From: a virus
Direction: 5' to 3' (one strand)
IMG/VR virus record: IMGVR_UViG_3300012582_000005
Location: 126,001 to 190,000 of that record
DNA length: 64,000 nucleotides
The notes beneath the pieces are model-generated. The model ran no database searches, had not been told where the DNA came from, and saw only the letters and a program-made list of their open reading frames with translations. Positions 18,288 to 26,956 of the stretch are shown here, one piece after another. Made by a program: the position numbers and the translations under genes. Each line of letters begins with the position of its first letter. Position 1 is the stretch's first letter.

Positions 18288-18881
18288 ATGAAATATATCA
18301 AAGAATTCAATAGCCATAGAGATTACCAATATATTAAAGAAAGATTAATTCATCTTTATCATATTCCTGTATCTGATTCAGATTTAGAATCCTTCGAAGA
18401 CAGTAAAAATTATAAAGATTCGTATTCGGATAAAGAATACATTAAACAGTATGTTCTTTATGCTATGAGTATTTCTGAATTCGAAGAAGAAATATCCGAA
18501 GATGTTGGTGTTGGTACTGTTAATATGGGATCATTAGCTGGCATGGGACCAGTTATGGGTTCTCAACCAAGCTCTATCCCAGGCCAAACTACGTCAACGG
18601 GTGGTTTTTCTACGCCATCGGCAGGTGATTCTTTTGGAAGTGGTGGTGTCGTTGGGTCGGGTGATATAGGTTCAAATTGGTCTAATTCAATAGCTAATAA
18701 TAAGAATATAAGAAAAAGAGATGCTAACTTACCAAGAAATAGACGAAAAAGTAAAGCTCTTAATGCTTTAAAAGCAATGAAAGCCAAAAAATCATCGGAT
18801 TTTACTGTAAAACCTAATAATGAAGTTGACTTCAAGAAAACAAATGGTATTAAATCATTCTCTGATTTTTCAAAGAAATAA
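18288..18881 (+). CDS. virion-associated-type protein, low complexity, 197 aa
   Basis: It starts with MKYIKEFNSHRDYQYI, one of the recurrent N-terminal peptides seen in this window. Residues ~65-140 are Gly/Ser/Pro-rich and probably disordered. The C-terminal 60 residues are very basic (RKRDANLPRNRRKSKALNALKAMKAKKS), suggesting nucleic-acid binding. The combination of a targeting-like peptide and a basic tail fits a DNA-associated internal head protein. No enzyme motif. Confidence 0.55.
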   Translation: MKYIKEFNSHRDYQYIKERLIHLYHIPVSDSDLESFEDSKNYKDSYSDKEYIKQYVLYAMSISEFEEEISEDVGVGTVNMGSLAGMGPVMGSQPSSIPGQTTSTGGFSTPSAGDSFGSGGVVGSGDIGSNWSNSIANNKNIRKRDANLPRNRRKSKALNALKAMKAKKSSDFTVKPNNEVDFKKTNGIKSFSDFSKK

Positions 18882-18924
18882 CCGATTTTTAAAACTTTGA
18901 TATAACAAAATGATATATATCATT

Positions 18925-19785
18925 ATGAAGAATTTTATATTATTTCTGCTATTATTTGTATTTTTCCAAGTTAAAGTGGAAGCACAAATAATAAGAGAAC
19001 ATATTGATACTCTCACTATATGTGACACTTTACACAATGATAGTGGGTTTGAATATGATAGTATCATTTGCTACAATAGAATAGAAAAATATTACTATTA
19101 TGAGAAATCTATTGTATCGGAAGATAGTACTTTTATATCATATGCTTATGATACAACATTTTACAATCAACTAAAGCATGATGTACTTGGACTAGATATA
19201 TCTAAATGGCAAGGTTATATTAATTGGAAATTAATACCAGAAGAATATAAATTTGTATTTATAAAAGCTACACAAGGATTAACAACTGATCCTAATTTTA
19301 ATACTAATTGGAAAAATTGTCATTTAATAAAAAGTGCATATCATTTCTTCAATCCTTGTATTAATGGTATAACTCAAGCGAAATACTTTTTATCTATAGT
19401 AACTATTAATAAAGGTGATCTACCACCTGTTATAGATGTGGAATACATTAGACTTTGGAGAAAAGTGAATCGTTATACTGCTGCAAAAAATTTGAAATTA
19501 ATGTTGGATTACATAGAAAATGAAACAGGTGTGAGACCAATAATTTATACAAACTGTAATTTTTGGAACAGATATGTATATAAGTATTTTAAAGGTGATT
19601 GTAGTAAATACTATTTATGGGTAGCTAATTATAAAGATATTACAGAAGAACCATGTTTACCAGACGGATGGAAAAAATGGACTTTTTGGCAATATACCGA
19701 TAGAGGTAAAATAAAAGGACATCCTACATATTGGGATTTAAACTACTTTAATGATAATGATTTAAATAAAATTTTAATAAAATAA
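18925..19785 (+). CDS. GH25 lysozyme (endolysin-like) with signal peptide
   Basis: The preferred start is the ATG at 18925 (MKNFILFLLLFVFF). An in-frame start at 18910 would extend the frame to 291 aa. Residues ~1-21 form a signal peptide ending in VEAQ. Residues ~85-286 match glycoside hydrolase family 25: GLDISKWQGYINW, FVFIKATQG, SAYHFF, the catalytic DxE pair in PPVIDVEY, WVANY, and WTFWQYTDRGKIKG at the end. GH25 enzymes cut the N-acetylmuramyl-beta-1,4-N-acetylglucosamine bond of peptidoglycan. The exporting signal peptide suggests Sec-mediated delivery to the periplasm for lysis without needing a classic holin. About 65 residues between the signal and the GH25 domain have no recognised fold. 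Confidence 0.85.
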   Translation: MKNFILFLLLFVFFQVKVEAQIIREHIDTLTICDTLHNDSGFEYDSIICYNRIEKYYYYEKSIVSEDSTFISYAYDTTFYNQLKHDVLGLDISKWQGYINWKLIPEEYKFVFIKATQGLTTDPNFNTNWKNCHLIKSAYHFFNPCINGITQAKYFLSIVTINKGDLPPVIDVEYIRLWRKVNRYTAAKNLKLMLDYIENETGVRPIIYTNCNFWNRYVYKYFKGDCSKYYLWVANYKDITEEPCLPDGWKKWTFWQYTDRGKIKGHPTYWDLNYFNDNDLNKILIK

Positions 19786-19834
19786 AGTATTTTAGCCATT
19801 TTTACTATATTTTAATAAATATTTTCTAAAATTT

Positions 19835-19864
19835 AAAACTTTTAAAAACTTCAAAGCTATAATG
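19835..19864 (+). promoter_or_regulatory. candidate promoter AAAACTTTT-N14-TATAATG
   Basis: AAAACTTTT (19835-19843) and TATAATG (19858-19864) are separated by 14 bases, upstream of the AP2 gene. The same arrangement with a 14-base spacer occurs at 23723-23750 and 52068-52098. Confidence 0.4.
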
Positions 19865-19907
19865 CTTGTATTTTAAAACAAATCAAATTTAACCAAAAAT
19901 CAAAAAA

Positions 19908-20216
19908 ATGAAAAATTCAAAAACAACTGCTTCAAAGAAAGCAAAAAACACAAACCCTAATCCTGAAGGTCTTTCTAAAATCGGAAAACCAGTTAATACA
20001 GGTAAAGTGAACAAAACAACTGGATTCAAAGGTGTTCACAAAATCCAATATCCATCTGGTAAAATCATGTTCCGTGCAAGATTAATGTTTGAAGGCATTG
20101 AATACGGTTCAGTACACCCAACAAAATTAGCAGCTGCTGAAGTTTACAACAAACTTGCTGTTGAATTCTACGGAAGAGGAACAGCTAATAAGCTTAATCT
20201 TCTTAACTTAATTTAA
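19908..20216 (+). CDS. stand-alone AP2-domain DNA-binding protein, 102 aa
   Basis: Residues 1-40 are Lys/Asn/Thr-rich and basic. Residues ~41-98 match an AP2 domain: TGFKGVHKIQYPSGKIMFRARL, GIEYGSVHPTKLAAAEVYNKLA, FYGRGTANKLN. These are the three beta strands and amphipathic helix that contact DNA, ending in the typical G-x-A-x-x-N. AP2 domains usually sit on HNH homing endonucleases; here there is no nuclease domain. It may be a regulator or DNA-packaging factor, or a relic of a homing endonuclease. It has a 130-base leader and its own terminator, which suggests high monocistronic expression. Confidence 0.7.
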   Translation: MKNSKTTASKKAKNTNPNPEGLSKIGKPVNTGKVNKTTGFKGVHKIQYPSGKIMFRARLMFEGIEYGSVHPTKLAAAEVYNKLAVEFYGRGTANKLNLLNLI

Positions 20217-20256
20217 TCTGTATTTTTATCAGTTTAAATATTAAAATTTTTAGAAA

Positions 20257-20290
20257 AGAAGGTTGGATTTTTTCAGCCTTCTTTTTCTTT
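20257..20290 (+). terminator. intrinsic terminator after the AP2 gene
   Basis: AGAAGGTTG (20257-20265) pairs with CAGCCTTCT (20274-20282) over 9 bp with one G-U, followed by TTTTCTTT. Confidence 0.8.
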
Positions 20291-20326
20291 ATCAATTGAA
20301 TTCATTCATATTTTAAAAGTTTTGAA

Positions 20327-22411
20327 ATGCAAAAATGTATTATTTTAGGTCAATCTTTAATGAATAAATTACAATCAATCGATCATCCAATTGCTGAATT
20401 TATTCTTAAATGTGCGGAAGAGAAAGAACAATTAGATGTTGACTTTTCTTATTTTGACTTTATAAAAGACGAAGGTAAAATAAGTTTTTTAAAAAATAGA
20501 TGGGAAGGTGATGGCAAAGAATTCGATTCTTCAAGAAGAGAAACAATGAAAATTGGTAGATTAATCATTGCATTATCACAAAAAAAGAATATGACTTTTC
20601 ATGACAAAGAAATAGAAGACTTTGTAAATAAATATAAAATATTTCAACAAGATTCACATTTTGAAATATTCAAAGGTAAAAATATACCAAAATGGTATAA
20701 CGAATCTAAATATGATAAATCTGGTGAAGCTAATGCATCTCTATACAATTCTTGTATGAGACATAAAGAATGTAAAGATTATTTTTCAATATACGAAAAA
20801 CATCCTAATGTATCTCTATTATGTTTATTGAGTGCTGATAAAAAATTACAAGGTAGAGCTATTCTATGGGAAAATATTACTTTAGATGGTGAAAAAATAT
20901 TCTTTTTAGATAGAATTTACACATATAAATATTCTGCTGAAGCAATATTTAAAGACTATGCTATTAAAAATGGATGGTGGTTTAAAAATAAACAAAGTAA
21001 TTCTTGTCATATAATAACAAATGGTATAAAAGATATTAGTGATTTTGAACTAAGAACACACTTACCAAAAAATGTAGAATGGGATTCGGTATCAAAGCCA
21101 TACATGGATACTATGAAATTTGTAAAAGAAGATGTTGTTAATGGTGATATAATAGAATATTTATCTAGTAATGGTGATGATCAAAATTATAAACAATATT
21201 GGACACAAACTAGTGGTAATCACAATACAAACAATTCATATCTAAGTATTAAAGATTCTTCAACCGCTTTATATCAACATTTTAAATCACCTGTAACTAT
21301 TATTAGCGCTAAACAAATGGAGTGTAATAATAATGAATATAAAGTTGAAAATCATTACACTATAAGAAAATTTGTTTCCGATAAATTTGTAGAAAACAAA
21401 AGTAGATTCATAAGCATCGATAATATAAATGAATACATCGAACACATAAATATACCTTTGGTAGTAGCGAATGAAAACTCAAGAGATATAATTATAAAAA
21501 ATATTCATAATATATCATCTTTAAATGATAATATCATTGATTATTTAGAACCCGAAGATAAACATAATTATATTAAAACATTCCTACAAAAAAATATTAA
21601 TTATTTAAAAAATCTAAAGAATTTATCTTTAAACAAAATTAAAATTCTTCCTTCTTTACGTGAAAGTGTAGAACGAAATGGTTGGCCTGAACAAATGAAT
21701 ACTCTTATAGATCAAATATTCACATATGAATACGAAAGAGCCAATGATTATCGTATAAGAACAAGTAGAAGCCATTATTCAATACCATCAAAAGATGTTG
21801 AAGTAATTAAACATGATATTAATTTTAATAAATCAGATAATGAAATTATTGAGCAGATTGCCAATTTATTCAGCAATGATACTATAAGTATTTTAAATAT
21901 ATTTAAAAGTATCAATAATTTTAAAATAGGTGATAAAGTAGTATGTATAAACAGAGGCTCAGTATTTTATAATGTTCAAGGCATTATAAAAGAATTTATA
22001 AATAATGAGCCTAAAATTGGGATAGCATTCAAAGAAAATAAAGGTGGGCACAATTTAAATAATAGCGGTAAACCTAAAACTAGACAAGGCTATGGATATT
22101 ATATGTATCAAACAGAAGTGAGAACACTTGATATTTATGTAGATACTGATTATTATAAATTTTTTAGCTTACTTTCAAATGAAAATAAGCTAAAATATAT
22201 CAAAAATGAAGTTATTCAATATATAACACACGAAGATATTAAAAAATTTGATAAAGAAAGTCAATTAGAAATGTTATACTTAGATATTAAAAATTTACCT
22301 GATCGTTTTGATCATAATAAAATTCTAAATATCCTTAATAACATGTCTGAATATGAAATGATAAACAGTAATAAATTTTATTTCATAAAAGAAAAAACTC
22401 CTAATTTATAG
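20327..22411 (+). CDS. phage protein with SLYNSCMR signature, paralogue of the gene at 478-2439
   Basis: 694 aa, function unknown. The block at residues ~115-220 holds KWYNESKYD, ASLYNSCMR, DYFSIYEK, a KLQGRAILW strand, FFLDRIYT and NGWWFKN, matching the paralogue almost motif for motif. The central region (~240-560) is Asn/Ile/Lys-rich and helical. Near residues 575-630 there is a KIGDKVVCINRG...KEFI strand pattern like an SH3-type barrel, and the 653-aa paralogue has a comparable VxVNDGYRRDSIRVKFKNGD segment near its end. No signal peptide or membrane segment. The conserved Cys in NSCMR makes an enzymatic role possible. Confidence 0.7.
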   Translation: MQKCIILGQSLMNKLQSIDHPIAEFILKCAEEKEQLDVDFSYFDFIKDEGKISFLKNRWEGDGKEFDSSRRETMKIGRLIIALSQKKNMTFHDKEIEDFVNKYKIFQQDSHFEIFKGKNIPKWYNESKYDKSGEANASLYNSCMRHKECKDYFSIYEKHPNVSLLCLLSADKKLQGRAILWENITLDGEKIFFLDRIYTYKYSAEAIFKDYAIKNGWWFKNKQSNSCHIITNGIKDISDFELRTHLPKNVEWDSVSKPYMDTMKFVKEDVVNGDIIEYLSSNGDDQNYKQYWTQTSGNHNTNNSYLSIKDSSTALYQHFKSPVTIISAKQMECNNNEYKVENHYTIRKFVSDKFVENKSRFISIDNINEYIEHINIPLVVANENSRDIIIKNIHNISSLNDNIIDYLEPEDKHNYIKTFLQKNINYLKNLKNLSLNKIKILPSLRESVERNGWPEQMNTLIDQIFTYEYERANDYRIRTSRSHYSIPSKDVEVIKHDINFNKSDNEIIEQIANLFSNDTISILNIFKSINNFKIGDKVVCINRGSVFYNVQGIIKEFINNEPKIGIAFKENKGGHNLNNSGKPKTRQGYGYYMYQTEVRTLDIYVDTDYYKFFSLLSNENKLKYIKNEVIQYITHEDIKKFDKESQLEMLYLDIKNLPDRFDHNKILNILNNMSEYEMINSNKFYFIKEKTPNL

Positions 22412-22420
22412 GAGTTTTTT
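22392..22420. terminator. bidirectional terminator between convergent genes
   Basis: AAAAAACTCCTA (22392-22403) and TAGGAGTTTTTT (22409-22420) form a perfect stem with an ATTTA loop, serving both the 20327-22411 gene and the minus-strand gene ending at 22422. Confidence 0.85.
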
Positions 22421-22421
22421 C

Positions 22422-23207
22422 TTATTTTATCGAGTGTTGTTTATCGTATGCTTGTAATTTTAAATCTACAATTTTTTCAATATACCCATTTCTTCTAAGA
22501 AGTTTAAATATAATATTTCCTGTAGATAGTTCAGCATCATGTGATACTAATCCCTCTGCTCTATATTTTTTAATTTTTTCCCATACTTTTTTTAATAATG
22601 CTTCAGACTCATTATAAGTCATATCATGTAAATTATCTTCTATGTAATCAACTTGACTCATTATATCTTTTGATTTTTTATTTACTACATCTTTATCAAT
22701 TTGATGATCAAATGGATGTGGTTCTACAATCCACTTATTATTCATTAAAGAGAATATACCAGATGAAACATGTGGTTCATTAATATCTTGTAAATATATT
22801 TCAACATCATATTCATGTATTTTAATATTATGTCTTACATTCCACATACCCTTTACACTATCAAAATATTTTTTTACTAATTCTATATTTGAATCTACTT
22901 TTTTAAAATCTAATAATATGTGAAGATCGAAGTCACTATACTCAGACCAGTTATAATTAGAATTACTTCCAGTAAGAATAATATCAGAAGGTTGAAAATC
23001 TAATTCCAAATCATTATATAAATCATTAGCAATTTCTAATAAATCTTTTCTTATTTCTGGATCAATAGTATTTTCATCAATCCATACAGCAGGATTCAAT
23101 TCTTTTTGAGTTTTAAAACTCTTCATGGGTATATCAATATCCTTTTCTTGATTAAATTCATTCAATTTTAAAACAAATTCGTTTAATTTTAAAACTTTAG
23201 ATTTCAT
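22422..23207 (-). CDS. minimal nucleotidyltransferase-type protein
   Basis: 261 aa. The core is IILTGSNSNYNWSEYSDFDLH at residues ~80-100, the GS-x(8-10)-SDxD signature of the DNA polymerase-beta-type nucleotidyltransferase fold; a third acidic residue is likely in the YDVEIYLQD strand at ~150. Members of this fold transfer NMP to proteins, RNA or small molecules; the target here is unknown. The N-terminus has two tandem LKLNEF(V/N) units (VLKLNEFVLKLNEFNQ), resembling the recurrent N-terminal peptides of other proteins here. It diverges from the 23257 gene across a 28-bp palindrome. Confidence 0.7.
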   Translation of the reverse strand: MKSKVLKLNEFVLKLNEFNQEKDIDIPMKSFKTQKELNPAVWIDENTIDPEIRKDLLEIANDLYNDLELDFQPSDIILTGSNSNYNWSEYSDFDLHILLDFKKVDSNIELVKKYFDSVKGMWNVRHNIKIHEYDVEIYLQDINEPHVSSGIFSLMNNKWIVEPHPFDHQIDKDVVNKKSKDIMSQVDYIEDNLHDMTYNESEALLKKVWEKIKKYRAEGLVSHDAELSTGNIIFKLLRRNGYIEKIVDLKLQAYDKQHSIK

Positions 23208-23217
23208 TATTTAATAC

Positions 23218-23245
23218 AGGATTTTTAATATATATTAAAAATCCT
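23218..23245. promoter_or_regulatory. 28-base perfect palindrome with central TATATA, divergent promoter candidate
   Basis: AGGATTTTTAATAT and ATATTAAAAATCCT are exact reverse complements. The palindrome sits between the divergent genes starting at 23207 (minus) and 23257 (plus), so either strand presents the same TTTTTAATATATATTAAAAA box. It most resembles a symmetric version of the late-promoter-like boxes; it could also bind a dimeric regulator. Confidence 0.5.
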
Positions 23246-23256
23246 AATTCGGTTTT

Positions 23257-23640
23257 ATGATTGAAAAATTCAATGATTATCTATACGAAAACGCAAGAAA
23301 CGAAGAATTTCTTAAAAATTACCACGATAAATGGATAAAGAAATTCCCAGAATTAAAACTATTCAAATTAGAAGCTGGTGACATTAACCGCAATATTATA
23401 TGGTTATATTCTCTAAATCAAGATAATTTTAATGGTTATAATATAGATATTTCATTAGAAATAAAAAAAGGTGTATCTTGGTCAATAGAATTTGAATTAA
23501 ATAAAATTTCAAATGGAAATATTTCAAGTAATCAAGAAAAACATTTTACACAAAACGGATTAGATTATAATTCATTACAAATCCAATTAAATAGAGTATT
23601 TACTTTTATTAGAGAATCTAATATTGAATTATCTATTTAA
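23257..23640 (+). CDS. hypothetical protein, 127 aa
   Basis: The start MIEKFNDYLYENARNEEF resembles the recurrent N-terminal peptides (F-x-x-[FY]-x-x-EN). The rest is alternating beta/alpha (IIWLYSLNQ, YNIDISLEIKKG, WSIEFEL) without cysteines or catalytic-looking motifs. Family not recognised. Expressed from the palindromic region upstream. Confidence 0.55.
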   Translation: MIEKFNDYLYENARNEEFLKNYHDKWIKKFPELKLFKLEAGDINRNIIWLYSLNQDNFNGYNIDISLEIKKGVSWSIEFELNKISNGNISSNQEKHFTQNGLDYNSLQIQLNRVFTFIRESNIELSI

Positions 23641-23722
23641 TAATATATTATCATCAATTTATTTAATCAATTTTATTATAAAAGAATATAAAATTATTTC
23701 CATTTAATATTTCTTTATATTT

Positions 23723-23750
23723 AAAACCTTTATAATAATATATTATATAA
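23723..23750 (+). promoter_or_regulatory. candidate promoter AAAACCTTT-N14-TATAA
   Basis: AAAACCTTT (23723-23731), 14 bases, then TATAA (23746-23750), upstream of the M42 peptidase gene. Same spacing as at 19835 and 52068. Confidence 0.35.
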
Positions 23751-23786
23751 GCTATATATCATGATCTTGTATAAATTAAATTAAAA

Positions 23787-24890
23787 ATGAAGAAAGACAA
23801 AGACAAAAAACCACTTGGATTCAGAAAAGAAAGTTATAATTTTTTGGAATCATATCTCAACAATTATTCACCATCAGGTCATGAAGCACCTGGACAGCAA
23901 ATATGGCTCGATTATGTACGCCCATATGCTGATAAAATCATCACAGACGTTTACGGAACTGCTGTAGCAATAGTTAACCCCGATGCTAAATTTAAAGTGG
24001 TTATAGAGGCACATGCGGATGAAATAGCGTGGGTTGTTAGTGGTGTTAATGAACATGGATATATCAGTGTTAAAATGATTGGTTATCCCGATGTTCAAAC
24101 TGCCCCAGCGAAAAGAGTTAATATTTTCACTAAAAATGGTATTGTTAAAGGTGTAATAGGCTGGCCAGCAATACACACACGTAAAGAAGATAATGAATTA
24201 CCTACAGAACTAAAAAACCTCTTCATTGATATTGGTGCTAATTCAAAAGAAGATGTTGAGAAATTAGGAATTCATATAGGCACTGTTGCAGCTTTCGATG
24301 ACCATATGACAACACTTAACGATACATTTGTTGTTGGTAGAGGACTTGATAATAAATTAGGTGGTTTTATGATTGCAGAAGTTCTTAGAAAACTTCGTAA
24401 AAATGGTATAGAACTTCCGTTTGGACTATATGTAGTAAATGCAGTCCAAGAAGAAATTGGTTTGAGGGGTGCTGAAATGATAGCAAGGAGGATAAAGCCT
24501 GATGTTGCGATTTGTACTGATGTGTGTCATGACACTCAATCTCCTATGTATGATAAAGCTAGAGATGGAGATTTTTCATGTGGTAAAGGACCAGTGATAA
24601 CATATGCTCCTGCTGTACAGAAAAATCTCAGAGAGATGTTGATAAATGTTTCAGATAAAAATAAAATATCTTTTCAAAGAGATATAGGAAATTATCATAC
24701 AGGAACAGATACAGATGCTTTTGCTTATTCCAACGAAGGCGTGGCATCTGCTTTAATTTCTTTACCGTTAAAATATATGCACACTACAGTAGAAACAGCA
24801 CATAAAGACGATATTAAGAATGTTATTGAATTAATTTATAATTTCTTAATTCAATTAGAATCAGGACACGATTTTAGAGAAATAAAATAG
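23787..24890 (+). CDS. M42-family aminopeptidase (FrvX/TET-like)
   Basis: 367 aa, normal family length. Metal and catalytic residues expected for M42 are visible: EAHADE (His, with Asp), GRGLDNKLGG (bridging Asp), the VQEEIGLRGA pair (catalytic and metal Glu), CTDVCHD (Asp) and MHTTVETAH (His). The beta-barrel insertion between the first His and the bridging Asp is present (residues ~85-185), as in TET aminopeptidases that assemble into dodecameric cages. Such enzymes trim short peptides in the cytoplasm, so the phage copy may recycle peptides or process a host peptide. It is unrelated by motif layout to the two M20/M28-type genes in this window. Confidence 0.85.
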   Translation: MKKDKDKKPLGFRKESYNFLESYLNNYSPSGHEAPGQQIWLDYVRPYADKIITDVYGTAVAIVNPDAKFKVVIEAHADEIAWVVSGVNEHGYISVKMIGYPDVQTAPAKRVNIFTKNGIVKGVIGWPAIHTRKEDNELPTELKNLFIDIGANSKEDVEKLGIHIGTVAAFDDHMTTLNDTFVVGRGLDNKLGGFMIAEVLRKLRKNGIELPFGLYVVNAVQEEIGLRGAEMIARRIKPDVAICTDVCHDTQSPMYDKARDGDFSCGKGPVITYAPAVQKNLREMLINVSDKNKISFQRDIGNYHTGTDTDAFAYSNEGVASALISLPLKYMHTTVETAHKDDIKNVIELIYNFLIQLESGHDFREIK

Positions 24891-24949
24891 CAATTTTAAA
24901 ACTTTTAATAAAATAATAATAGAATAATTAAATTAAAACTGAAATAAAT

Positions 24950-25441
24950 ATGGGAACACATCGTAAAAATCATAAACAAAAATTAGCAGCATTTAAACAA
25001 AGAAAGAAAGATTCTGAAAACAGAACAAAGAAAATGCAAAAAATGTTTATGGATAATTATATTCAACAGCAAGAAAATGCTAGAAAAGAATTTATGTTAG
25101 AAACTATTTACATGAATCGCAACGAACTTGTTAAAGAAGTTGAGGGTGTTTGGACATTAAATACAGATGTAATAGAAACTCAAAATGACATGTTAGTTTG
25201 GAAAGCTGATGGAAATCCTATTTTAGCAGGTTTAGAAACATCTATTGATGCTTACGCTGAATATACAGAAGAATTTGTAAACCAATTATTACCACAGATT
25301 CAAAGTAGATTAAAATGGAAAGCTGAAAAAGAAGCAGCTGATTTGGCATCAGAAGCAAATATTCAAATCTTAGATGATCCAAATTTTATAGATGCTTTAA
25401 ATGAAGCAGAAATTATTGAAACTATAGAAAAAACTGAGTAA
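24950..25441 (+). CDS. hypothetical coiled-coil protein, 163 aa
   Basis: The N-terminus is strongly basic (THRKNHKQKLAAFKQRKK) followed by a long helical segment to residue ~55. The central part contains a LVKEVEGVWTLNTD strand pair, and the C-terminal 60 residues are acidic and helical. No recognised family. It follows the M42 gene with a 59-base gap that contains AAAACTTTT at 24898. It ends at a strong bidirectional terminator. Confidence 0.5.
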   Translation: MGTHRKNHKQKLAAFKQRKKDSENRTKKMQKMFMDNYIQQQENARKEFMLETIYMNRNELVKEVEGVWTLNTDVIETQNDMLVWKADGNPILAGLETSIDAYAEYTEEFVNQLLPQIQSRLKWKAEKEAADLASEANIQILDDPNFIDALNEAEIIETIEKTE

Positions 25442-25472
25442 AGAAAAAGGAGCTAAATGCTCCTTTTTCTTT
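25441..25472. terminator. bidirectional terminator
   Basis: AAGAAAAAGGAGC and GCTCCTTTTTCTT form a stem with a TAAAT loop, between the gene ending at 25441 and the minus-strand gene ending at 25472. Confidence 0.85.
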
Positions 25473-26269
25473 TAAGAATCAAAATTTTCATAATCTACAC
25501 CATCTTTCATTTTATCATATCTTCTGAATACGTCAATATCTAATCTATTTAATTTAAGATTATTAAATGCTTTAGCCATTTCAGGATCAACTTTTATTGG
25601 ATTATTATCCATATGAAATTTATCCCTAACATTTTTATCAATTTTACCATAAATATTTATACCATAGTAATCCTTAATATAATTAATTATTAATTCTTCT
25701 GAGCGATATTTATCATATCTTTTATCAATTAATAATGCACCATTATCTGTTAATAAAACATAAAAAGATGGATCTTGAATAAGATTAGACCACATTTTTT
25801 TAGCCGATGGTGTAGCATCACCAAATGTTGTTATATAACCCAATCTTTTAACCACGGCTTTATACATTTTAAAACCTAATCCAAGTCCTCTCATAAAACT
25901 AGGTATTGCTTCAATATGTGTTCTATTATGATTACTAGCTTCAACTCCAATTTGCATTTTTTTGTTCAAAACTTCATTTTTATAAAAATCATTACCAATT
26001 TTTTTAAGTTTATCAACTATATGTTCAGGTAATTGAAAATAAATTGTAAAATTACTGAATGAAGAACCACTCTTTTTAACTTTTAAATCTTTCCAAGAAA
26101 TTTTTTTAATATCTTCCCTAATTTCATCTAAATCAGTAATTTGCGTATCATTTAATCCCATATCTTTAACAACTCTTTCTGGTTTTTCACCATTCATATA
26201 ATTTTTTAAATATACATCTTGGGATTTAATATCAGATGGTTTAAATGCTTCAAATTTCTGTATTTTCAC
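25472..26269 (-). CDS. GNAT-like acetyltransferase with N-terminal targeting-like peptide
   Basis: 265 aa with a GTG start (MKIQKFEAFKPSD), whose first residues match the recurrent N-terminal peptide. Residues ~110-165 carry a GNAT-type acetyl-CoA motif: a strand with HIEAIPSFMRGLGLGFKMYKAVV, in which R-G-L-G-L-G is the Q/R-x-x-G-x-G/A pyrophosphate loop, and then an ATPSAKKMW helix. The acceptor is unknown. About 90 C-terminal residues are helical and charged. T4-type phages inject modifying enzymes with the genome; the targeting-like peptide makes that a possibility here. Confidence 0.55.
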   Translation of the reverse strand: MKIQKFEAFKPSDIKSQDVYLKNYMNGEKPERVVKDMGLNDTQITDLDEIREDIKKISWKDLKVKKSGSSFSNFTIYFQLPEHIVDKLKKIGNDFYKNEVLNKKMQIGVEASNHNRTHIEAIPSFMRGLGLGFKMYKAVVKRLGYITTFGDATPSAKKMWSNLIQDPSFYVLLTDNGALLIDKRYDKYRSEELIINYIKDYYGINIYGKIDKNVRDKFHMDNNPIKVDPEMAKAFNNLKLNRLDIDVFRRYDKMKDGVDYENFDS

Positions 26270-26298
26270 AAATTTATTGTATTTTTACTATATATAAT

Positions 26299-26329
26299 TT
26301 TGATAAGAGATATTTTTTTATTAGTTTTG
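26299..26329 (+). promoter_or_regulatory. Bacteroidota-type promoter
   Basis: TTTG (26299-26302), 19 bases, TAGTTTTG (26322-26329), 7 bases before the ATG at 26337. Drives the overlapping gene pair 26337-26944. Confidence 0.6.
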
Positions 26330-26336
26330 TAATCAA

Positions 26337-26570
26337 ATGGTGGTATATAAAGTAATTTTAAATAAAAACGAAATAATTTTCATATCTAATGCAGATAGAG
26401 AAATGGTATCATATTTATTCAAAATTTACAAAAGTGAAGCTTTATCAGGAAATATAAACTTTTACTTTAAAAGAACAGGATACACATTTAGAGAATTTAA
26501 ATTACCTGAAACCAATTTACGAAAAAAGATTTATTTTAAACCCAAGATTAATTTTACTATAGAAATATGA
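26337..26570 (+). CDS. small basic hypothetical protein, 77 aa
   Basis: Beta-rich and basic, with no recognised domain. The promoter sits only 7 bases before the ATG, so the leader must be very short. Its TGA overlaps the ATG of the next gene (26567-26570, ATGA), which indicates coupled translation. Confidence 0.55.
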   Translation: MVVYKVILNKNEIIFISNADREMVSYLFKIYKSEALSGNINFYFKRTGYTFREFKLPETNLRKKIYFKPKINFTIEI

Positions 26571-26944
26571 GCGATTATTTACTGAAGGAGGCTATTAGAT
26601 ATGCTATAGAAGATAGTCCAATTTTAATAAATCATATAGAAGGTGATAGCATTAAAAGAATTTTAAAAGATATTGATTTTTACTATAACGGTAAAAAATA
26701 TTATCTCACGATAGAAATAATAAATAGTGGAAAATGTAAAGAGGCATATTTTCATGAATATATTAATAAAGATGGTATATCAGTAAATACTTATAAGTCA
26801 ATAAAAGAAATTATTCAAATAGAAAGCGAAGAAATCAACCATATTATAAATTTGATGTTTAATTTATCAGATTTTAGCAAATCCGAAATAAAATTAGCAG
26901 AAGCAATAAAAGTAGAATTTCTAAAAAATAAAAGAAGGCTTTAA
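26567..26944 (+). CDS. hypothetical protein, 125 aa
   Basis: Translationally coupled to the preceding gene by ATGA. Alpha/beta composition with acidic helices near the C-terminus (IIQIESEEINHIINLMF). No recognised family, signal peptide or metal motif. Confidence 0.55.
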   Translation: MSDYLLKEAIRYAIEDSPILINHIEGDSIKRILKDIDFYYNGKKYYLTIEIINSGKCKEAYFHEYINKDGISVNTYKSIKEIIQIESEEINHIINLMFNLSDFSKSEIKLAEAIKVEFLKNKRRL

Positions 26945-26956
26945 AGCCCTCTTTTT
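26932..26956. terminator. terminator between convergent genes
   Basis: AAGAAGGCT-TTAA-AGCCCTCTT forms a stem with one A-C mismatch, followed by TTTTTAT in the plus direction, overlapping both gene ends. Confidence 0.65.
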
